From: Arcticibacter pallidicorallinus | Lineage (GTDB): Bacteria; Bacteroidota; Bacteroidia; Sphingobacteriales; Sphingobacteriaceae | Reading direction: 5' to 3' | Length of the DNA: 64,000 nt | Assembly: GCF_003002875.1 (NCBI RefSeq) | Contig: NZ_PVTH01000014.1 | Coordinates: 1-64,000, forward strand | Shown here: positions 26,028 to 35,453 of the stretch, in pieces | Position numbering within the stretch: the first letter of the stretch is position 1 | Layout: every line of letters begins with the position of its first letter | Notes under the pieces: generated by a model | The model's input: the letters and a program-made list of their open reading frames with translations, nothing else | Databases searched by the model: none | Told to the model about the DNA's origin: nothing | Program-made: the position numbers and the translations under genes

Positions 26028-26756
26028 TTATGCCTTGCGCAACCGGATGAGTCTGGTCCAGTGCAGAAACTTGATGATCGGGTAGATAGGATCTACTTCA
26101 AACCAGCGGTATCCGAAGTTCGGACTGTTGGGAAAGCGATGGTGGTTATTTTGAAATAGCTCACCTAACATTAAAAAGTCAAACGGCGTTGTGTTTTTTG
26201 AATGGTCATTGTTGTCAAAATTCGCGTATCCGTACTTATGACCGCACCAATTCACAATAGCTCCGTGTAATGGTCCCATCAGGAAGTGGATAGGTAGAAG
26301 AAGATACATCCACCAATGAGTAGCAAATTCCATGTAGAATGCGATATACAGCGCTCCAAACATCAATCGTGAAGCGATGGAAGAACCTATTCGGTCGACG
26401 ATTGGCCACTCGGGATAAGTGGCAGAGCCCCTCGCCGTTTTGTCCTTAGTCATCCTGACGTGATCTTTGAACGTTAATACTGTAGCCCACATCAGTTGAA
26501 ATACATCTTTGAAGAAATGCGGGGAATGTGGATCTTTTTCGGTGTCGCTGAACGCATGATGATCCCGGTGCATGGTTGCATACGCCCGTGGATTCAGGAA
26601 GGAGGAGCCCTGGCATATATAGGTCATCAGATATAGAACGCGTTCAAAAAATTTGCTTGTGGTAAACACCTTATGAGAAGCATAACGGTGCAAAAAGAAG
26701 GTTTGGAAAAACAGAGACAGAAACCAGTGTCCGACGAAAAATAATAAAATATACAT
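26028..26756 (-). CDS. Acyl-CoA/fatty acid desaturase
   Basis: The 242-residue membrane protein has the three histidine boxes of delta-9-type desaturases: HRYASH (23-28), HRDHH (about 63-67) and NNHHRFP (about 205), with hydrophobic helices between. It inserts a double bond into membrane acyl chains using a di-iron site. It is shorter than eukaryotic forms and has no cytochrome b5 domain. DUF3817 lies 46 bp upstream on the same strand, so the two may form one unit. A role in membrane fluidity at low temperature is expected from the family. Confidence 0.88.
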   Translation of the reverse strand: MYILLFFVGHWFLSLFFQTFFLHRYASHKVFTTSKFFERVLYLMTYICQGSSFLNPRAYATMHRDHHAFSDTEKDPHSPHFFKDVFQLMWATVLTFKDHVRMTKDKTARGSATYPEWPIVDRIGSSIASRLMFGALYIAFYMEFATHWWMYLLLPIHFLMGPLHGAIVNWCGHKYGYANFDNNDHSKNTTPFDFLMLGELFQNNHHRFPNSPNFGYRWFEVDPIYPIIKFLHWTRLIRLRKA

Positions 26757-26802
26757 TGGTACTAAAACGAGTAATGGGCAATAATAGTTCTATTCGGCGA
26801 AA

Positions 26803-27168
26803 TTAAACTTTAATATCTTCCAAAGATACTGTATTCGGTGATAAATTGTTTTTCGCGATTGAATCTGCTTCATTTTTTAGTTCTTTATCAAGAAAAAATG
26901 TGGCAAGTGGGATTAACGAAGCTACAAGGTATTTGAATGTTCTGGCAAAAGACCATTTCGCCAGGAAGGTTACTTTAAACACGGCGGCTATGTAAAGGAC
27001 AAATAAGATGCCGTGTGCCCAGCCGGTGTATTTTACCAGGATAGGGTAATCGAACATGTATTTTAACGGCATGGCGATGACCAGCAAGAATACATAGGAA
27101 ATACCTTCGGTGATTCCGACAACGCGGAGTTGATTAAGTGCTTTTACGGTGACGTTTGTCATAATCAA
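26803..27168 (-). CDS. DUF3817 membrane protein
   Basis: This 121-residue protein has about three hydrophobic helices. It shows the DUF3817 pattern: an early LRVVGITEGISYVFLL, then PLKYMFDYP and TGWAHGILFVLYI. It is found in the inner membrane of many bacteria with no known activity. A second ATG at 27162 is an alternative start. It is divergent from the HAD gene and upstream of the desaturase. Confidence 0.8.
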   Translation of the reverse strand: MIMTNVTVKALNQLRVVGITEGISYVFLLVIAMPLKYMFDYPILVKYTGWAHGILFVLYIAAVFKVTFLAKWSFARTFKYLVASLIPLATFFLDKELKNEADSIAKNNLSPNTVSLEDIKV

Positions 27169-27211
27169 TCTATATTAAGGAGTTTTGATGATGTTTGGCA
27201 AAAATCAGTAA

Positions 27212-27240
27212 TTGTTTTCAGTATCAAACGCATATTTTTG
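27212..27240 (+). promoter_or_regulatory. Promoter giving a very short or absent leader
   Basis: TTG at 27212-27214 and TATTTTTG at 27233-27240 are 18 bp apart, close to the phylum consensus. The expected transcription start (5-7 nt after the -7 box) is at about 27246, while the best ATG is at 27249. The mRNA may be leaderless. Confidence 0.5.
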
Positions 27241-27248
27241 CCCGCAAC

Positions 27249-27893
27249 ATGGATATTACATTAAAACAACGGTTTGACAGCATCATCTTCGATCTGGACG
27301 GTACGCTCTGGGATTCAACCGAAGGTGTGGCTGCGGCCTGGCAGGCTGCCAAAGAAGAATTTGGTTTTGTGAAAAATGATATCACGCCTGCCAGTATAGG
27401 CGGAATAGCTGGAATGGCTTATGATGCTATATATGATCACCTTTTTCCGGAATTGACTGATGAACAGCGTCAGGAATTTAAAGCGAAGTGTGCAAAAAAA
27501 GAACTGGAAGTGTTAAGCGCTGAGGGAGGTATTTTGTATCCGGGATTGGTTGACGCATTGCAAGAATTATCTGCGAAGTACAAGCTATTTATTGTGAGTA
27601 ACTGCCAGTCTGGTTATATTGAAGCCTTTCTGGACTATTATAAACTTCATGAATATTTTGTGGGACACCAATGTTATGGAACTAAGAGTCGCCCAAAGGC
27701 AGATAATATCAGGGATATTGTTGTTGATCATCAGCTCCAGTCTCCGGTTTATGTAGGTGATACGCAAGGTGACTACGAATCAAGCAAAAAGGCAGGCGTT
27801 CCATTCATCTTTGTCTCCTACGGGTTTGGTAAAGTTAAGGAAGGTCAGATTGCAACGGCTGAAACTCTGGCTGAGTTAGCGAAAATATTATAG
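27249..27893 (+). CDS. HAD-family phosphatase
   Basis: The 214-residue enzyme has HAD motif I FDLDGTLWDS near the N-terminus, motif II VSN (about 114-118), a Lys in SRPKADN and the acidic motif IV VGDTQGDYESS. It has a helical cap (about 20-85) of the phosphoglycolate phosphatase/beta-phosphoglucomutase type. A frame open from a TTG at 27195 would add 18 residues that do not look conserved, and the promoter lies inside that part, so ATG 27249 is chosen. The next HAD gene starts 3 bp after its stop. The substrate is unknown. Confidence 0.8.
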   Translation: MDITLKQRFDSIIFDLDGTLWDSTEGVAAAWQAAKEEFGFVKNDITPASIGGIAGMAYDAIYDHLFPELTDEQRQEFKAKCAKKELEVLSAEGGILYPGLVDALQELSAKYKLFIVSNCQSGYIEAFLDYYKLHEYFVGHQCYGTKSRPKADNIRDIVVDHQLQSPVYVGDTQGDYESSKKAGVPFIFVSYGFGKVKEGQIATAETLAELAKIL

Positions 27894-27896
27894 TCC

Positions 27897-28523
27897 ATGG
27901 CAGAAACTGAAAGTAATGCGTTGAAGCTCGCTCAGTTGATGGAGCTGAGCAAGGGAGATTACGAAGCTTTTTTGTATGACTGCGACGGAACTCTTGCCGA
28001 TAATATGGCAGCTCATAAGGAGTCATATGCACAGGTAGCCCTCGGGGCAGGCCTCCAGATAGATCCGGCCATCATCGATGAGTTTGCGGGACTTCCGATC
28101 CCTGCGGTGGTAGAGAAGATTAACGAACGATATGGGTCTGCATTTGATCCTCAAAGTTTCGAGAAGGAAAAGTATACTATATTTTATAATGACTATATCG
28201 AGCACACGAAACCGGTTCAGTTCGTGGTTGATCATTTGCTTGCTCACGTAGGGAAGGTGAAGATCGCTGTAGTGTCTGGCGGGTCCAGAGAAGCTATTCT
28301 GAAAACGTTGCGAGTGCTGGGGATAGAATCGGAGGTTGAAGTACTGGTATGTGCAGGTGAGACCCCAAGAGGTAAACCTTATCCTGATCCTTTTTTGAAA
28401 GCAGCTGAACTGCTCGGAGTGGATCCTGATGCTTGTTTGGTGTTTGAAGACGGGCAGGCGGGGGTGGAAGCAGCAGAATCCGCCGGCATGGACTGGATTA
28501 GGATAGATAAGGTAAACCGGTAA
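27897..28523 (+). CDS. HAD-family hydrolase, phosphoglucomutase-like
   Basis: The 208-residue protein has motif I YDCDGTLADN (about 24-33), a C1-type helical cap, motif II VVSGGSREA, and CAGETPRGKPYPDPFL with the catalytic Lys before motif IV VFEDGQAGVEAAESAG. This is the layout of YqaB/beta-phosphoglucomutase-like phosphatases. The motif I Asp pair is intact (D-x-D). It is cotranscribed with the preceding HAD gene, a different branch of the family, so the two probably act on related sugar phosphates. Confidence 0.8.
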   Translation: MAETESNALKLAQLMELSKGDYEAFLYDCDGTLADNMAAHKESYAQVALGAGLQIDPAIIDEFAGLPIPAVVEKINERYGSAFDPQSFEKEKYTIFYNDYIEHTKPVQFVVDHLLAHVGKVKIAVVSGGSREAILKTLRVLGIESEVEVLVCAGETPRGKPYPDPFLKAAELLGVDPDACLVFEDGQAGVEAAESAGMDWIRIDKVNR

Positions 28524-28579
28524 AAATGTGTATATTAGAACCAACGATTTACTTGAGATTTCGGTTCTAATTTGTTGCC

Positions 28580-31500
28580 ATGCCCGACCGTCCTAACCTT
28601 TATCAAACTCTCTGTACACTATTCTTTTGCTGTCTTGGAATGTTATCTGTACAAGCGCAGAGCTCATTCACATTTAAACGACTTACGACCAAGAGCGGTT
28701 TGTCACAAAGTAACGTGACAAGCATAGCGAAGGACGCGAAAGGGTTTATGTGGTTTGCCACGCGCGATGGACTGAACCGTTATGACGGTTATCAGTTTAA
28801 GATCTACCAATATGACCGAGAAGACAAAACAAGTCTGAGCAGTAGCTATGTGAGTGTTGTATATGTCGATTTGCGGGGAAGAATATGGGTGGGCACTGCG
28901 TCGGGACTTGATCTTTACGACCCGGCGAGTGATTCTTTCAAACATTATCGTCCGCACGGAACAGATACCTATGTTAAGACGATACTGCAGGATTTCGACG
29001 GGAACATGTGGATTGGAACAAAAGAAGGACTCTTTCTTTTTGATCCTGACAAGAATCGCTTTGATGAGTTTTATTACGACGGCTCTGACCCTGAGTCTAT
29101 CAGTAATAATGATATTAACGTTATTAGCCAGTTTGACGACGGCAATATTTGGGTTGGAACGACAAGTGGTCTGAACAGGCTCGACTTAAAAACAAAAAAG
29201 ATCAAGCGTTATGATGCTTCTATTGACAAGTCGTACTATTCACCCGGCTCGGTCAAGGGTATAGTTCAGGGGCGGAACGGCTCTATATGGGTTGCCTACG
29301 AAGGCAGAGGGTTATTTAACCTCGATCAGCGGACCGGTCATCTTGTTGGCATTGGTAAAGCAGGTCAGAGTTTGCGACTCCCCAGCAATAACATGATATC
29401 GATGAAGATGGGTCGGGATGGACGTTTGTGGATTGGGACTGAATCAGACGGACTAATTATTTACGACTACATTAGAAATAAATTCGAGCAATACAAGCAT
29501 GACAGCTTTGACGAGAGTACGATTTCCCATAATATCGTCCGGTCTATCTATCATGATCCATCGGGAATAGTGTGGCTGGGAACCAATAGCGGCGGCGTTA
29601 GTTATATTACCAGGAACGCGGATAAATTTATTCATTACAAGCCGATACCGTACCGTGCGAACACGCTACGGAATGCGGGTGTCAAGGGCTTTGCGGAAGA
29701 TGATGATAAGCGGATATGGATTGCAACAGAGGGAGGCGTAGATGTCTTCGATCCTGTTAAGAAGACATTCAAACATTACCAGCATACTTTAGACAGAAAG
29801 GACGGCCTTTCTGACAATAATATTTATTGCGTTGCTCGCGTGGGCAAAGATTCGATGGGCTTCGGCTCATTTGAAGGCGGGCTGGATATTCTGGACATAA
29901 AAACGGGTAAATTCAGTAACTTCAGGAAAGATCCACTAAATCCCAATTCATTATCGGATAACCGAATCTATAAGATCTTTTTGGATAGTAAAGATAACGT
30001 GTGGATAGCAACCTGGGCAGGTGGATTAAACAGGTTCAATAAAAATACTAAAAAAATGACTCGTTACTCGATCTCCAGGGATCTGCAAAAGATGAATCAG
30101 GCCCTGATTTACACGATTAACGAAGACTATGACGGAAACATTTGGTTGGGCACGGAACAGGGCCTATATCGGTTAGATGTAAGTACCGGCGATTTCAAAC
30201 GCTATGTTCATAAGAATGACGATAATACTTCATTAAGTAATAATATTGTAACGTCTATCTTACTCGATTCGAAAAAGAACCTTTGGATAGGAACAGCAGG
30301 TGGCGGAATTAACTTATTTGACCGGAAAAAGGAGACGTTTAGCCTGTTCAATAAAAAGAAAGGGTTTGCCAACGACTATATTCATGGCTTAATCGAAGAC
30401 CAGACAGGGGATCTTTGGATCAGTTCAAATAACGGGCTGACGCGGTATAATATTCCAAGTGCAAGGCCAACGAATTATGGGCTGGCATACGGGCTCCAGG
30501 GTCTTGAGTTTAAACAGGACGCCAGCTTGAAAGCCTCTGACGGATCGATCTATTTCGGTGGAACTAACGGCTTTAATGTTGTGCGTACAAGTGAGATTGT
30601 CACAAATACGTTAGTGCCTAATATCGTGTTTACAGGATTCAATATTTTCAACAAGCCGGTGTCATCCCGTGATGAGAAATCTCCCCTGAAAAACAATATT
30701 ACGGAAACCACACATATAACTCTAAGTAGTGATCAGGCCACGTTTTCCCTTGAGTTTGCAGCGCTGAATATGATCGCGCCAGAGAACAACCAGTATGCTT
30801 ATAAGATGATCGGTTTGCATGACAGCTGGATTCCGCTGGGCAATCAGCGTACAGTTGCCTTTTCCAACTTACCACAGGGAGACTATACGTTTGTTGTCAA
30901 GGCGTCCAATAACGAAGGCGTTTGGAATGAGCAAGGGACGATAATGAAGATCCGGATTATCCCGGTATTCTGGAAGTCTGTATGGTTTAATATTTTATTG
31001 TTAATTCTTTTCTGTGGTTGTATCTATGGCGTGTACCGTCTTAGGGTAAAGGTTATAAGGAGACAGAAAGCGGTATTGGAGCGGTTGGTTAAACAACGAA
31101 CACGCGAAGTCTACGCGCAGGCAGAAGAGATTCAGCAACAATCTGAACGACTGCAGGCTACGAATGAGGAGTTACAATCGCAATCGGAAGAAATTCAACA
31201 ACAGGCCAATTATTTGCATGATCTCAATGAGAAGTTGAGGATTCAACGAGAACATGAAGCGGAAGCGAGGAAGGAGGCCGATAAGGCAAATCAGGCGAAG
31301 AGTGTTTTTTTGGCGACAATGAGTCACGAGATACGTACACCTATGAATGGGGTATTGGGAATGGCTTCGTTGTTATACGACACAGACTTGAACAGCGAGC
31401 AACGAGAATATGCAAAAACTATCAAGAGTAGCGGTGATAACTTGTTGGCAGTGATTAATGATATTCTGGATTTTTCTAAAATTGAATCGGGTAAGATGGA

Positions 31501-32836
31501 ACTTGACCCACACGCATTTCACCTTCGTAATCTTATCGAGGATGTGATGGATGTATTTGCCTGGAAAGCCGCACAACAAGGGATTGATCTGGTATTTCAC
31601 ATAGATAATGATTTGACTAACTCGTTGGTGGGTGACGGTCAGCGCCTCTCTCAGGTGCTAATCAATTTGGTAGGCAATGCCGTTAAGTTCACTCATTCAG
31701 GCGAGGTATTTATTTCAGTAAGCCGAGGAAGGTGTTTGCAAGGAAACGATATTAACGTATTATTTGAGGTAAGTGACACGGGGATTGGAATACCGGAAGA
31801 GTTTCATGGTAATTTGTTTGGCGCATTTTCGCAGTTAGATTCCTCCACGACGAGAAAATATGGAGGTAGTGGGTTAGGACTTGCGATTTCTAAGCGTCTG
31901 ATCAAACTTATGGGTGGTAACATTCATGTACGTAGCGAACTTGGTAAAGGGTCAACTTTTACGTTTGATGTTGTTTGTCAACGCGGTAGTCATACCCAGG
32001 AAGAGCCACTTTTACTGGACTCGCTCCATGGGAAGAAAATTTTGATTCTGGACGACAACGCCACAAATCTGAAGGTTTTAAGCCTTCAATTAAAACAGTG
32101 GCAACTAGATGTTAGTGATTTTCAGACTGTTTCGGAAGCTCTAAGCAAGATTCATAGCGTGGCTTACGATATGGTAATCACGGATATGCAAATGCCTGAA
32201 CAAGACGGCATAGATTTCGCTTTGTTGGTAAAAAAGCAGATGCCTTCAATCCCCATCCTGCTTCTGACTTCGATAGGTAACGAATCCGCTAAAAATTTCC
32301 CTGATCTTTTCTGTGAGGTTCTGACGAAGCCTGTAAAGCAGCGTATCCTGGCGAGGGTAATTCAGAAGTATCTTTCCAGCGGAGATACATTTGTTGAGAG
32401 CCGAAAGCAAGGTCCTATGCTGGACGGTGAATTTAGTAACAGATATCCGATGGATATTTTGGTCGCCGAAGACAACCAGATTAATCAAATGCTGATCAAC
32501 AAAATACTTCATAAGTTAGGTTACAATCCCGTAATAGTGAGTTCAGGACTTGAGGTTCTTGAAATAATGGAGAAAAAGCGATTTAACCTTATTCTAATGG
32601 ATGTTCAGATGCCTGGATTGGATGGTTTGGCAACTACCGAAAGGATACGTTCTGAAAAAGATCGTATCCAGCCTGTGATAATTGCCCTGACTGCGAGCGC
32701 GATGAAGGAAGATAAAGACGCTTGTATGGCCGCAGGAATGGATGACCATATATCAAAGCCGATTGATATACCTGAACTGGTCGGCATGCTGGAAGTATAT
32801 CACCGAAGACTTGAAACGCAAAAAGCCGAAATATAA
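28580..32836 (+). CDS. Giant hybrid histidine kinase with periplasmic propellers and two receiver domains
   Basis: The 1418-residue protein starts with a signal peptide. About fourteen two-component propeller repeats follow (IWVGT/LWIGT motifs, about 35-700), then a Y_Y_Y domain, a membrane helix (about 800-822), a Gln/Glu-rich coiled coil (about 840-905), HisKA with H916 in [11 protein letters not shown], HATPase_c ([29 protein letters not shown]) and two receivers with phosphate-accepting D1202 and D1341. Standard Bacteroidota hybrid systems end in an AraC-type HTH. This one ends after the second receiver, so the signal must pass to another protein. The propellers are likely to bind a glycan or other periplasmic ligand. 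Confidence 0.9.
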   Translation: MPDRPNLYQTLCTLFFCCLGMLSVQAQSSFTFKRLTTKSGLSQSNVTSIAKDAKGFMWFATRDGLNRYDGYQFKIYQYDREDKTSLSSSYVSVVYVDLRGRIWVGTASGLDLYDPASDSFKHYRPHGTDTYVKTILQDFDGNMWIGTKEGLFLFDPDKNRFDEFYYDGSDPESISNNDINVISQFDDGNIWVGTTSGLNRLDLKTKKIKRYDASIDKSYYSPGSVKGIVQGRNGSIWVAYEGRGLFNLDQRTGHLVGIGKAGQSLRLPSNNMISMKMGRDGRLWIGTESDGLIIYDYIRNKFEQYKHDSFDESTISHNIVRSIYHDPSGIVWLGTNSGGVSYITRNADKFIHYKPIPYRANTLRNAGVKGFAEDDDKRIWIATEGGVDVFDPVKKTFKHYQHTLDRKDGLSDNNIYCVARVGKDSMGFGSFEGGLDILDIKTGKFSNFRKDPLNPNSLSDNRIYKIFLDSKDNVWIATWAGGLNRFNKNTKKMTRYSISRDLQKMNQALIYTINEDYDGNIWLGTEQGLYRLDVSTGDFKRYVHKNDDNTSLSNNIVTSILLDSKKNLWIGTAGGGINLFDRKKETFSLFNKKKGFANDYIHGLIEDQTGDLWISSNNGLTRYNIPSARPTNYGLAYGLQGLEFKQDASLKASDGSIYFGGTNGFNVVRTSEIVTNTLVPNIVFTGFNIFNKPVSSRDEKSPLKNNITETTHITLSSDQATFSLEFAALNMIAPENNQYAYKMIGLHDSWIPLGNQRTVAFSNLPQGDYTFVVKASNNEGVWNEQGTIMKIRIIPVFWKSVWFNILLLILFCGCIYGVYRLRVKVIRRQKAVLERLVKQRTREVYAQAEEIQQQSERLQATNEELQSQSEEIQQQANYLHDLNEKLRIQREHEAEARKEADKANQAKSVFLATMSHEIRTPMNGVLGMASLLYDTDLNSEQREYAKTIKSSGDNLLAVINDILDFSKIESGKMELDPHAFHLRNLIEDVMDVFAWKAAQQGIDLVFHIDNDLTNSLVGDGQRLSQVLINLVGNAVKFTHSGEVFISVSRGRCLQGNDINVLFEVSDTGIGIPEEFHGNLFGAFSQLDSSTTRKYGGSGLGLAISKRLIKLMGGNIHVRSELGKGSTFTFDVVCQRGSHTQEEPLLLDSLHGKKILILDDNATNLKVLSLQLKQWQLDVSDFQTVSEALSKIHSVAYDMVITDMQMPEQDGIDFALLVKKQMPSIPILLLTSIGNESAKNFPDLFCEVLTKPVKQRILARVIQKYLSSGDTFVESRKQGPMLDGEFSNRYPMDILVAEDNQINQMLINKILHKLGYNPVIVSSGLEVLEIMEKKRFNLILMDVQMPGLDGLATTERIRSEKDRIQPVIIALTASAMKEDKDACMAAGMDDHISKPIDIPELVGMLEVYHRRLETQKAEI

Positions 32837-32849
32837 TCTCGGCTTTTGC
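32819..32849. terminator. Bidirectional terminator
   Basis: AAAAGCCGA (32821-32829) pairs with TCGGCTTTT (32839-32847). The stem overlaps the last codons of the kinase gene and lies just downstream of rpoD on the other strand. A and T runs on both sides allow termination in both directions. Confidence 0.7.
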
Positions 32850-32868
32850 ATATTACTTTGAAAGTAGC

Positions 32869-33726
32869 TTACAAATAAGATTGTAAAATTTTGCTTCTTG
32901 AAGCATGTTTTAAACGCTGAAGCGACTTGTCTTTCAATTGTCTAACACGCTCTCTCGTTAGATTAAACTTCTCGCCAATCTCCTCAAGTGAAAGCGGATT
33001 GTTACTTCCGATGCCAAAGAATAGAATCAGCACTTCGCGATCGCGCTCTGAAAGAGTAGCCAAAGAGCGGCTGATTTCCATAGCGAGTGAGTCGTTAATT
33101 AAGTGGCTGTCTGTTCCCGGATCATCACTTTGCATGACGTCTAACAGGGTGTTTTCTTCTCCTTGAACGAATGGTGCATCCATTGAAACCTGGCGACCAG
33201 CATTGCTAAGAGAGTCAGAAATTTTGTCTACGGTCGTTTCCAAAATATCTGCAAGCTCCTCCGGCGAAGGCTGACGCTCGTATTCTTGTTCAAGTTTCGA
33301 GTAAGCCTTGTTTATCTTGCTTAATGAACCAATTTGGTTCAAGGGAAGGCGTACTATACGTGACTGTTCAGCTACAGCTGATAGAATGGACTGTCTGATC
33401 CACCAAACAGCATAAGATATGAATTTGAATCCTTTGGTTTCATCAAAACGTTTAGCGGCTTTGATTAGTCCCAGGTTACCTTCGTTGATAAGGTCACCTA
33501 AAGTTAATCCCTGATTTTGGTATTGTTTTGCCACAGAAACAACGAAACGTAGATTCGTCTTTGTTAAACGTTCTAAAGCTGCCTGGTCACCTTCACGGAT
33601 TTTCTGTGCGAGGATTACTTCTTCTTGTGCAGTAATTAAATCTACTTTTCCTATTTCGTGAAGGTATTTATCCAGGGACTGGGATTCACGATTGGTAATA
33701 GATTGGGATATTTTAAGTTGTCTCAT
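32869..33726 (-). CDS. rpoD: Primary RNA polymerase sigma factor (RpoD/SigA)
   Basis: The 285-residue protein is the short primary sigma factor of Bacteroidota, without the long N-terminal region 1.1. Region 1.2 ([14 protein letters not shown]), region 2 ([40 protein letters not shown]), region 3 and region 4 ([35 protein letters not shown]) are all intact. It directs RNA polymerase to the TTTG/TAnnTTTG promoters seen in this window. It is monocistronic and ends at a bidirectional terminator. Confidence 0.95.
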   Translation of the reverse strand: MRQLKISQSITNRESQSLDKYLHEIGKVDLITAQEEVILAQKIREGDQAALERLTKTNLRFVVSVAKQYQNQGLTLGDLINEGNLGLIKAAKRFDETKGFKFISYAVWWIRQSILSAVAEQSRIVRLPLNQIGSLSKINKAYSKLEQEYERQPSPEELADILETTVDKISDSLSNAGRQVSMDAPFVQGEENTLLDVMQSDDPGTDSHLINDSLAMEISRSLATLSERDREVLILFFGIGSNNPLSLEEIGEKFNLTRERVRQLKDKSLQRLKHASRSKILQSYL

Positions 33727-33910
33727 TTTTAATCAAATGTGTTAATGCAACGTAGTCGCCACATTAACGGAAATTTTTATAAACTATTTTGCTTATCTCG
33801 ATTATTGTTATAACATTTACAACGGAAAATACCGCACAAGGTTGCAGATATTTTCAAGTAAATATTAAACTAAGTCGGTTGGCTTATTGTTACAGCTATA
33901 AACATTGCGG

Positions 33911-33918
33911 CGAAGATA
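33911..33918 (-). promoter_or_regulatory. Probable rpoD -7 element
   Basis: On the minus strand the sequence TATCTTCG at 33918-33911 fits the phylum -7 box, with a T-run (TTTTTT) about 17-20 bp upstream. It would give a leader of about 180 nt before the rpoD ATG. The rest of the 33727-34000 gap shows only AT-rich DNA. Confidence 0.4.
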
Positions 33919-34000
33919 GCAAATTTAAGTTAAAAAAGTGTGTGTATAGTGTAAAGAGGGCGCAAATTCCGCATTGGGAAAATGCCTCGTTTTATAAAAA

Positions 34001-34534
34001 TCACCAGCCTCGCCGATTTCGCAATGATCTAATCTGCTCCATGTGGTGTCTGCTGTGCCAGGCGTAATGTGCAGTCGTCTGCCATAGGGCGACTAGCTCT
34101 TTAGATTCTGGATGATAATATGTTCTGAACCAGTCTTCTCCTGTTAAAGATCGTAAAGCTTCTACCCAACGTCGGTGAAGAGCATGCAGAAGTGTTATTG
34201 AAACGTTAACGGGAACCAGCTTGTTATCTGGTAGTTCGGCCCATAGCGCCTCATTATAAGGTTTGACTGTGGGGCTTTCTTCTGTCAGCGTAAGCTTCAA
34301 GCGGATGTAAGCGTTCATGTGGCTGTCTGCCAGATGATGGATTACTTGATTGACCGTCCAGCCTTCCGGGCGATAAGGAGTGTTCAACTGGCTTTCATCG
34401 AGGTTCTCGATGCAGACGTCAAGCCAAGAGGGCAAGGCTTCAATTAGGGATATAGATTGCTTAGCAATCTCATGAGTGAAGATCTCGGGTGGCTGATATC
34501 GTCCGATGGGGTAGGCCCAGGCCTCTAAGTTCAT
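34001..34534 (-). CDS. YfiT/DinB-family putative bacillithiol S-transferase
   Basis: The 177-residue protein has the start YPIGRYQPP and the block PEGWTVNQVIHHLADSHMNA (H67), followed at the end by HYAWHSRHH (H160, H164). These three His residues form the metal site of the YfiT branch of the DinB four-helix superfamily. Members are thought to use bacillithiol or a related thiol for detoxication. It lies 55 bp downstream of the Crp/Fnr gene on the same strand and may be cotranscribed. Confidence 0.82.
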   Translation of the reverse strand: MNLEAWAYPIGRYQPPEIFTHEIAKQSISLIEALPSWLDVCIENLDESQLNTPYRPEGWTVNQVIHHLADSHMNAYIRLKLTLTEESPTVKPYNEALWAELPDNKLVPVNVSITLLHALHRRWVEALRSLTGEDWFRTYYHPESKELVALWQTTAHYAWHSRHHMEQIRSLRNRRGW

Positions 34535-34589
34535 AGCGTTGTATTTGTTTCAAAGCTAAAATATTTAATAAAAGGGAACTTTTTTGTTA

Positions 34590-35180
34590 TTACTTCTTGC
34601 CCGACTGCAGTAAATTTTTTAAGGTGAAATTATAGGTCTGACTATTTGTTCTCAAGTACGATACGATATCCCTTTTTCGGCAAGTATCCATAACCATCGG
34701 AAGCTCGTCTACCAGCATCTTTACACGTTTTTCGATTGGTTCAGTAGCAAGGAAATCTTTCGTTTGAATGTAGCGTCTTGAATAGTGTTCTTTAACTATA
34801 GTGACAAGCTCCCGCAGGGAAGAATTTGCGTCCAATAGCGCTTTGAGCTTGAAATAATCTAAACTATATATAACACAGGAGGTTTCCGTGTTGAATGTAG
34901 AGTTAGATGCTTTTCTTCGCTCGAAACTATCCAGATCAGTGAAGAAGGTGCAGTTCGGGATAAAACCAGTCGTTTTCTGATGTCCCACCTGGGATATATT
35001 ATATCTTCTGACGATACCGGTCTCCAGGAAATAGATATTCCTATTGGTAAAACCTTCTCTCAAAACGACTTTCTCTTTTGGAAGTTCAATCAGTTTTAAC
35101 GCGTCCAAGATTTGTGCAATAACTTCGTCGGAAAGATTACCAAACTCGCTTAGTTTCTGGATCAAAGGGTGATTACGCAT
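34590..35180 (-). CDS. Crp/Fnr-family transcription regulator
   Basis: The 196-residue protein has a cyclic-nucleotide-binding-like beta barrel (about 25-115) with LREGFTNRNIYFLETGIVRR. Its C-terminal part (about 130-190) is helical, with SRRYIQTKDFLATEPIEKRV and LRTNSQTYNFTLKNL, a diverged winged helix. The Arg-Ser phosphate-binding cassette for cAMP is not visible, so the ligand is unknown. This type is common and abundant in Sphingobacteriaceae. It is divergent from the GMC oxidoreductase cluster, 273 bp away. Confidence 0.78.
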   Translation of the reverse strand: MRNHPLIQKLSEFGNLSDEVIAQILDALKLIELPKEKVVLREGFTNRNIYFLETGIVRRYNISQVGHQKTTGFIPNCTFFTDLDSFERRKASNSTFNTETSCVIYSLDYFKLKALLDANSSLRELVTIVKEHYSRRYIQTKDFLATEPIEKRVKMLVDELPMVMDTCRKRDIVSYLRTNSQTYNFTLKNLLQSGKK

Positions 35181-35453
35181 ACGTCAATTTATAATCGCTA
35201 ATCTATCAAAGCTAGTGACAAGCAAAAATGACGGTGGTCACTGGGATTGAGTATCTGCAACATATTTTTTTGATATTTTAATAGTTAAGTCCTTATAATA
35301 TTTATATTTATGGCTAACTAAGGATCGCTTCTTGAGTAATCGGTTCCTTGTGACTAACTAATTAAACGCTGAGTATTCGTCTTCCAACAGACTGATGGGC
35401 GCGAATTGAATGCACAGCAAATGTAAGACCTACTTCATATCAAGAGAACCAAT

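Noticed and set aside
28580-32836. Classical hybrid two-component system with AraC output
   Set aside because: The protein stops after the second receiver, and a terminator overlaps the stop codon, so no hidden HTH region follows.
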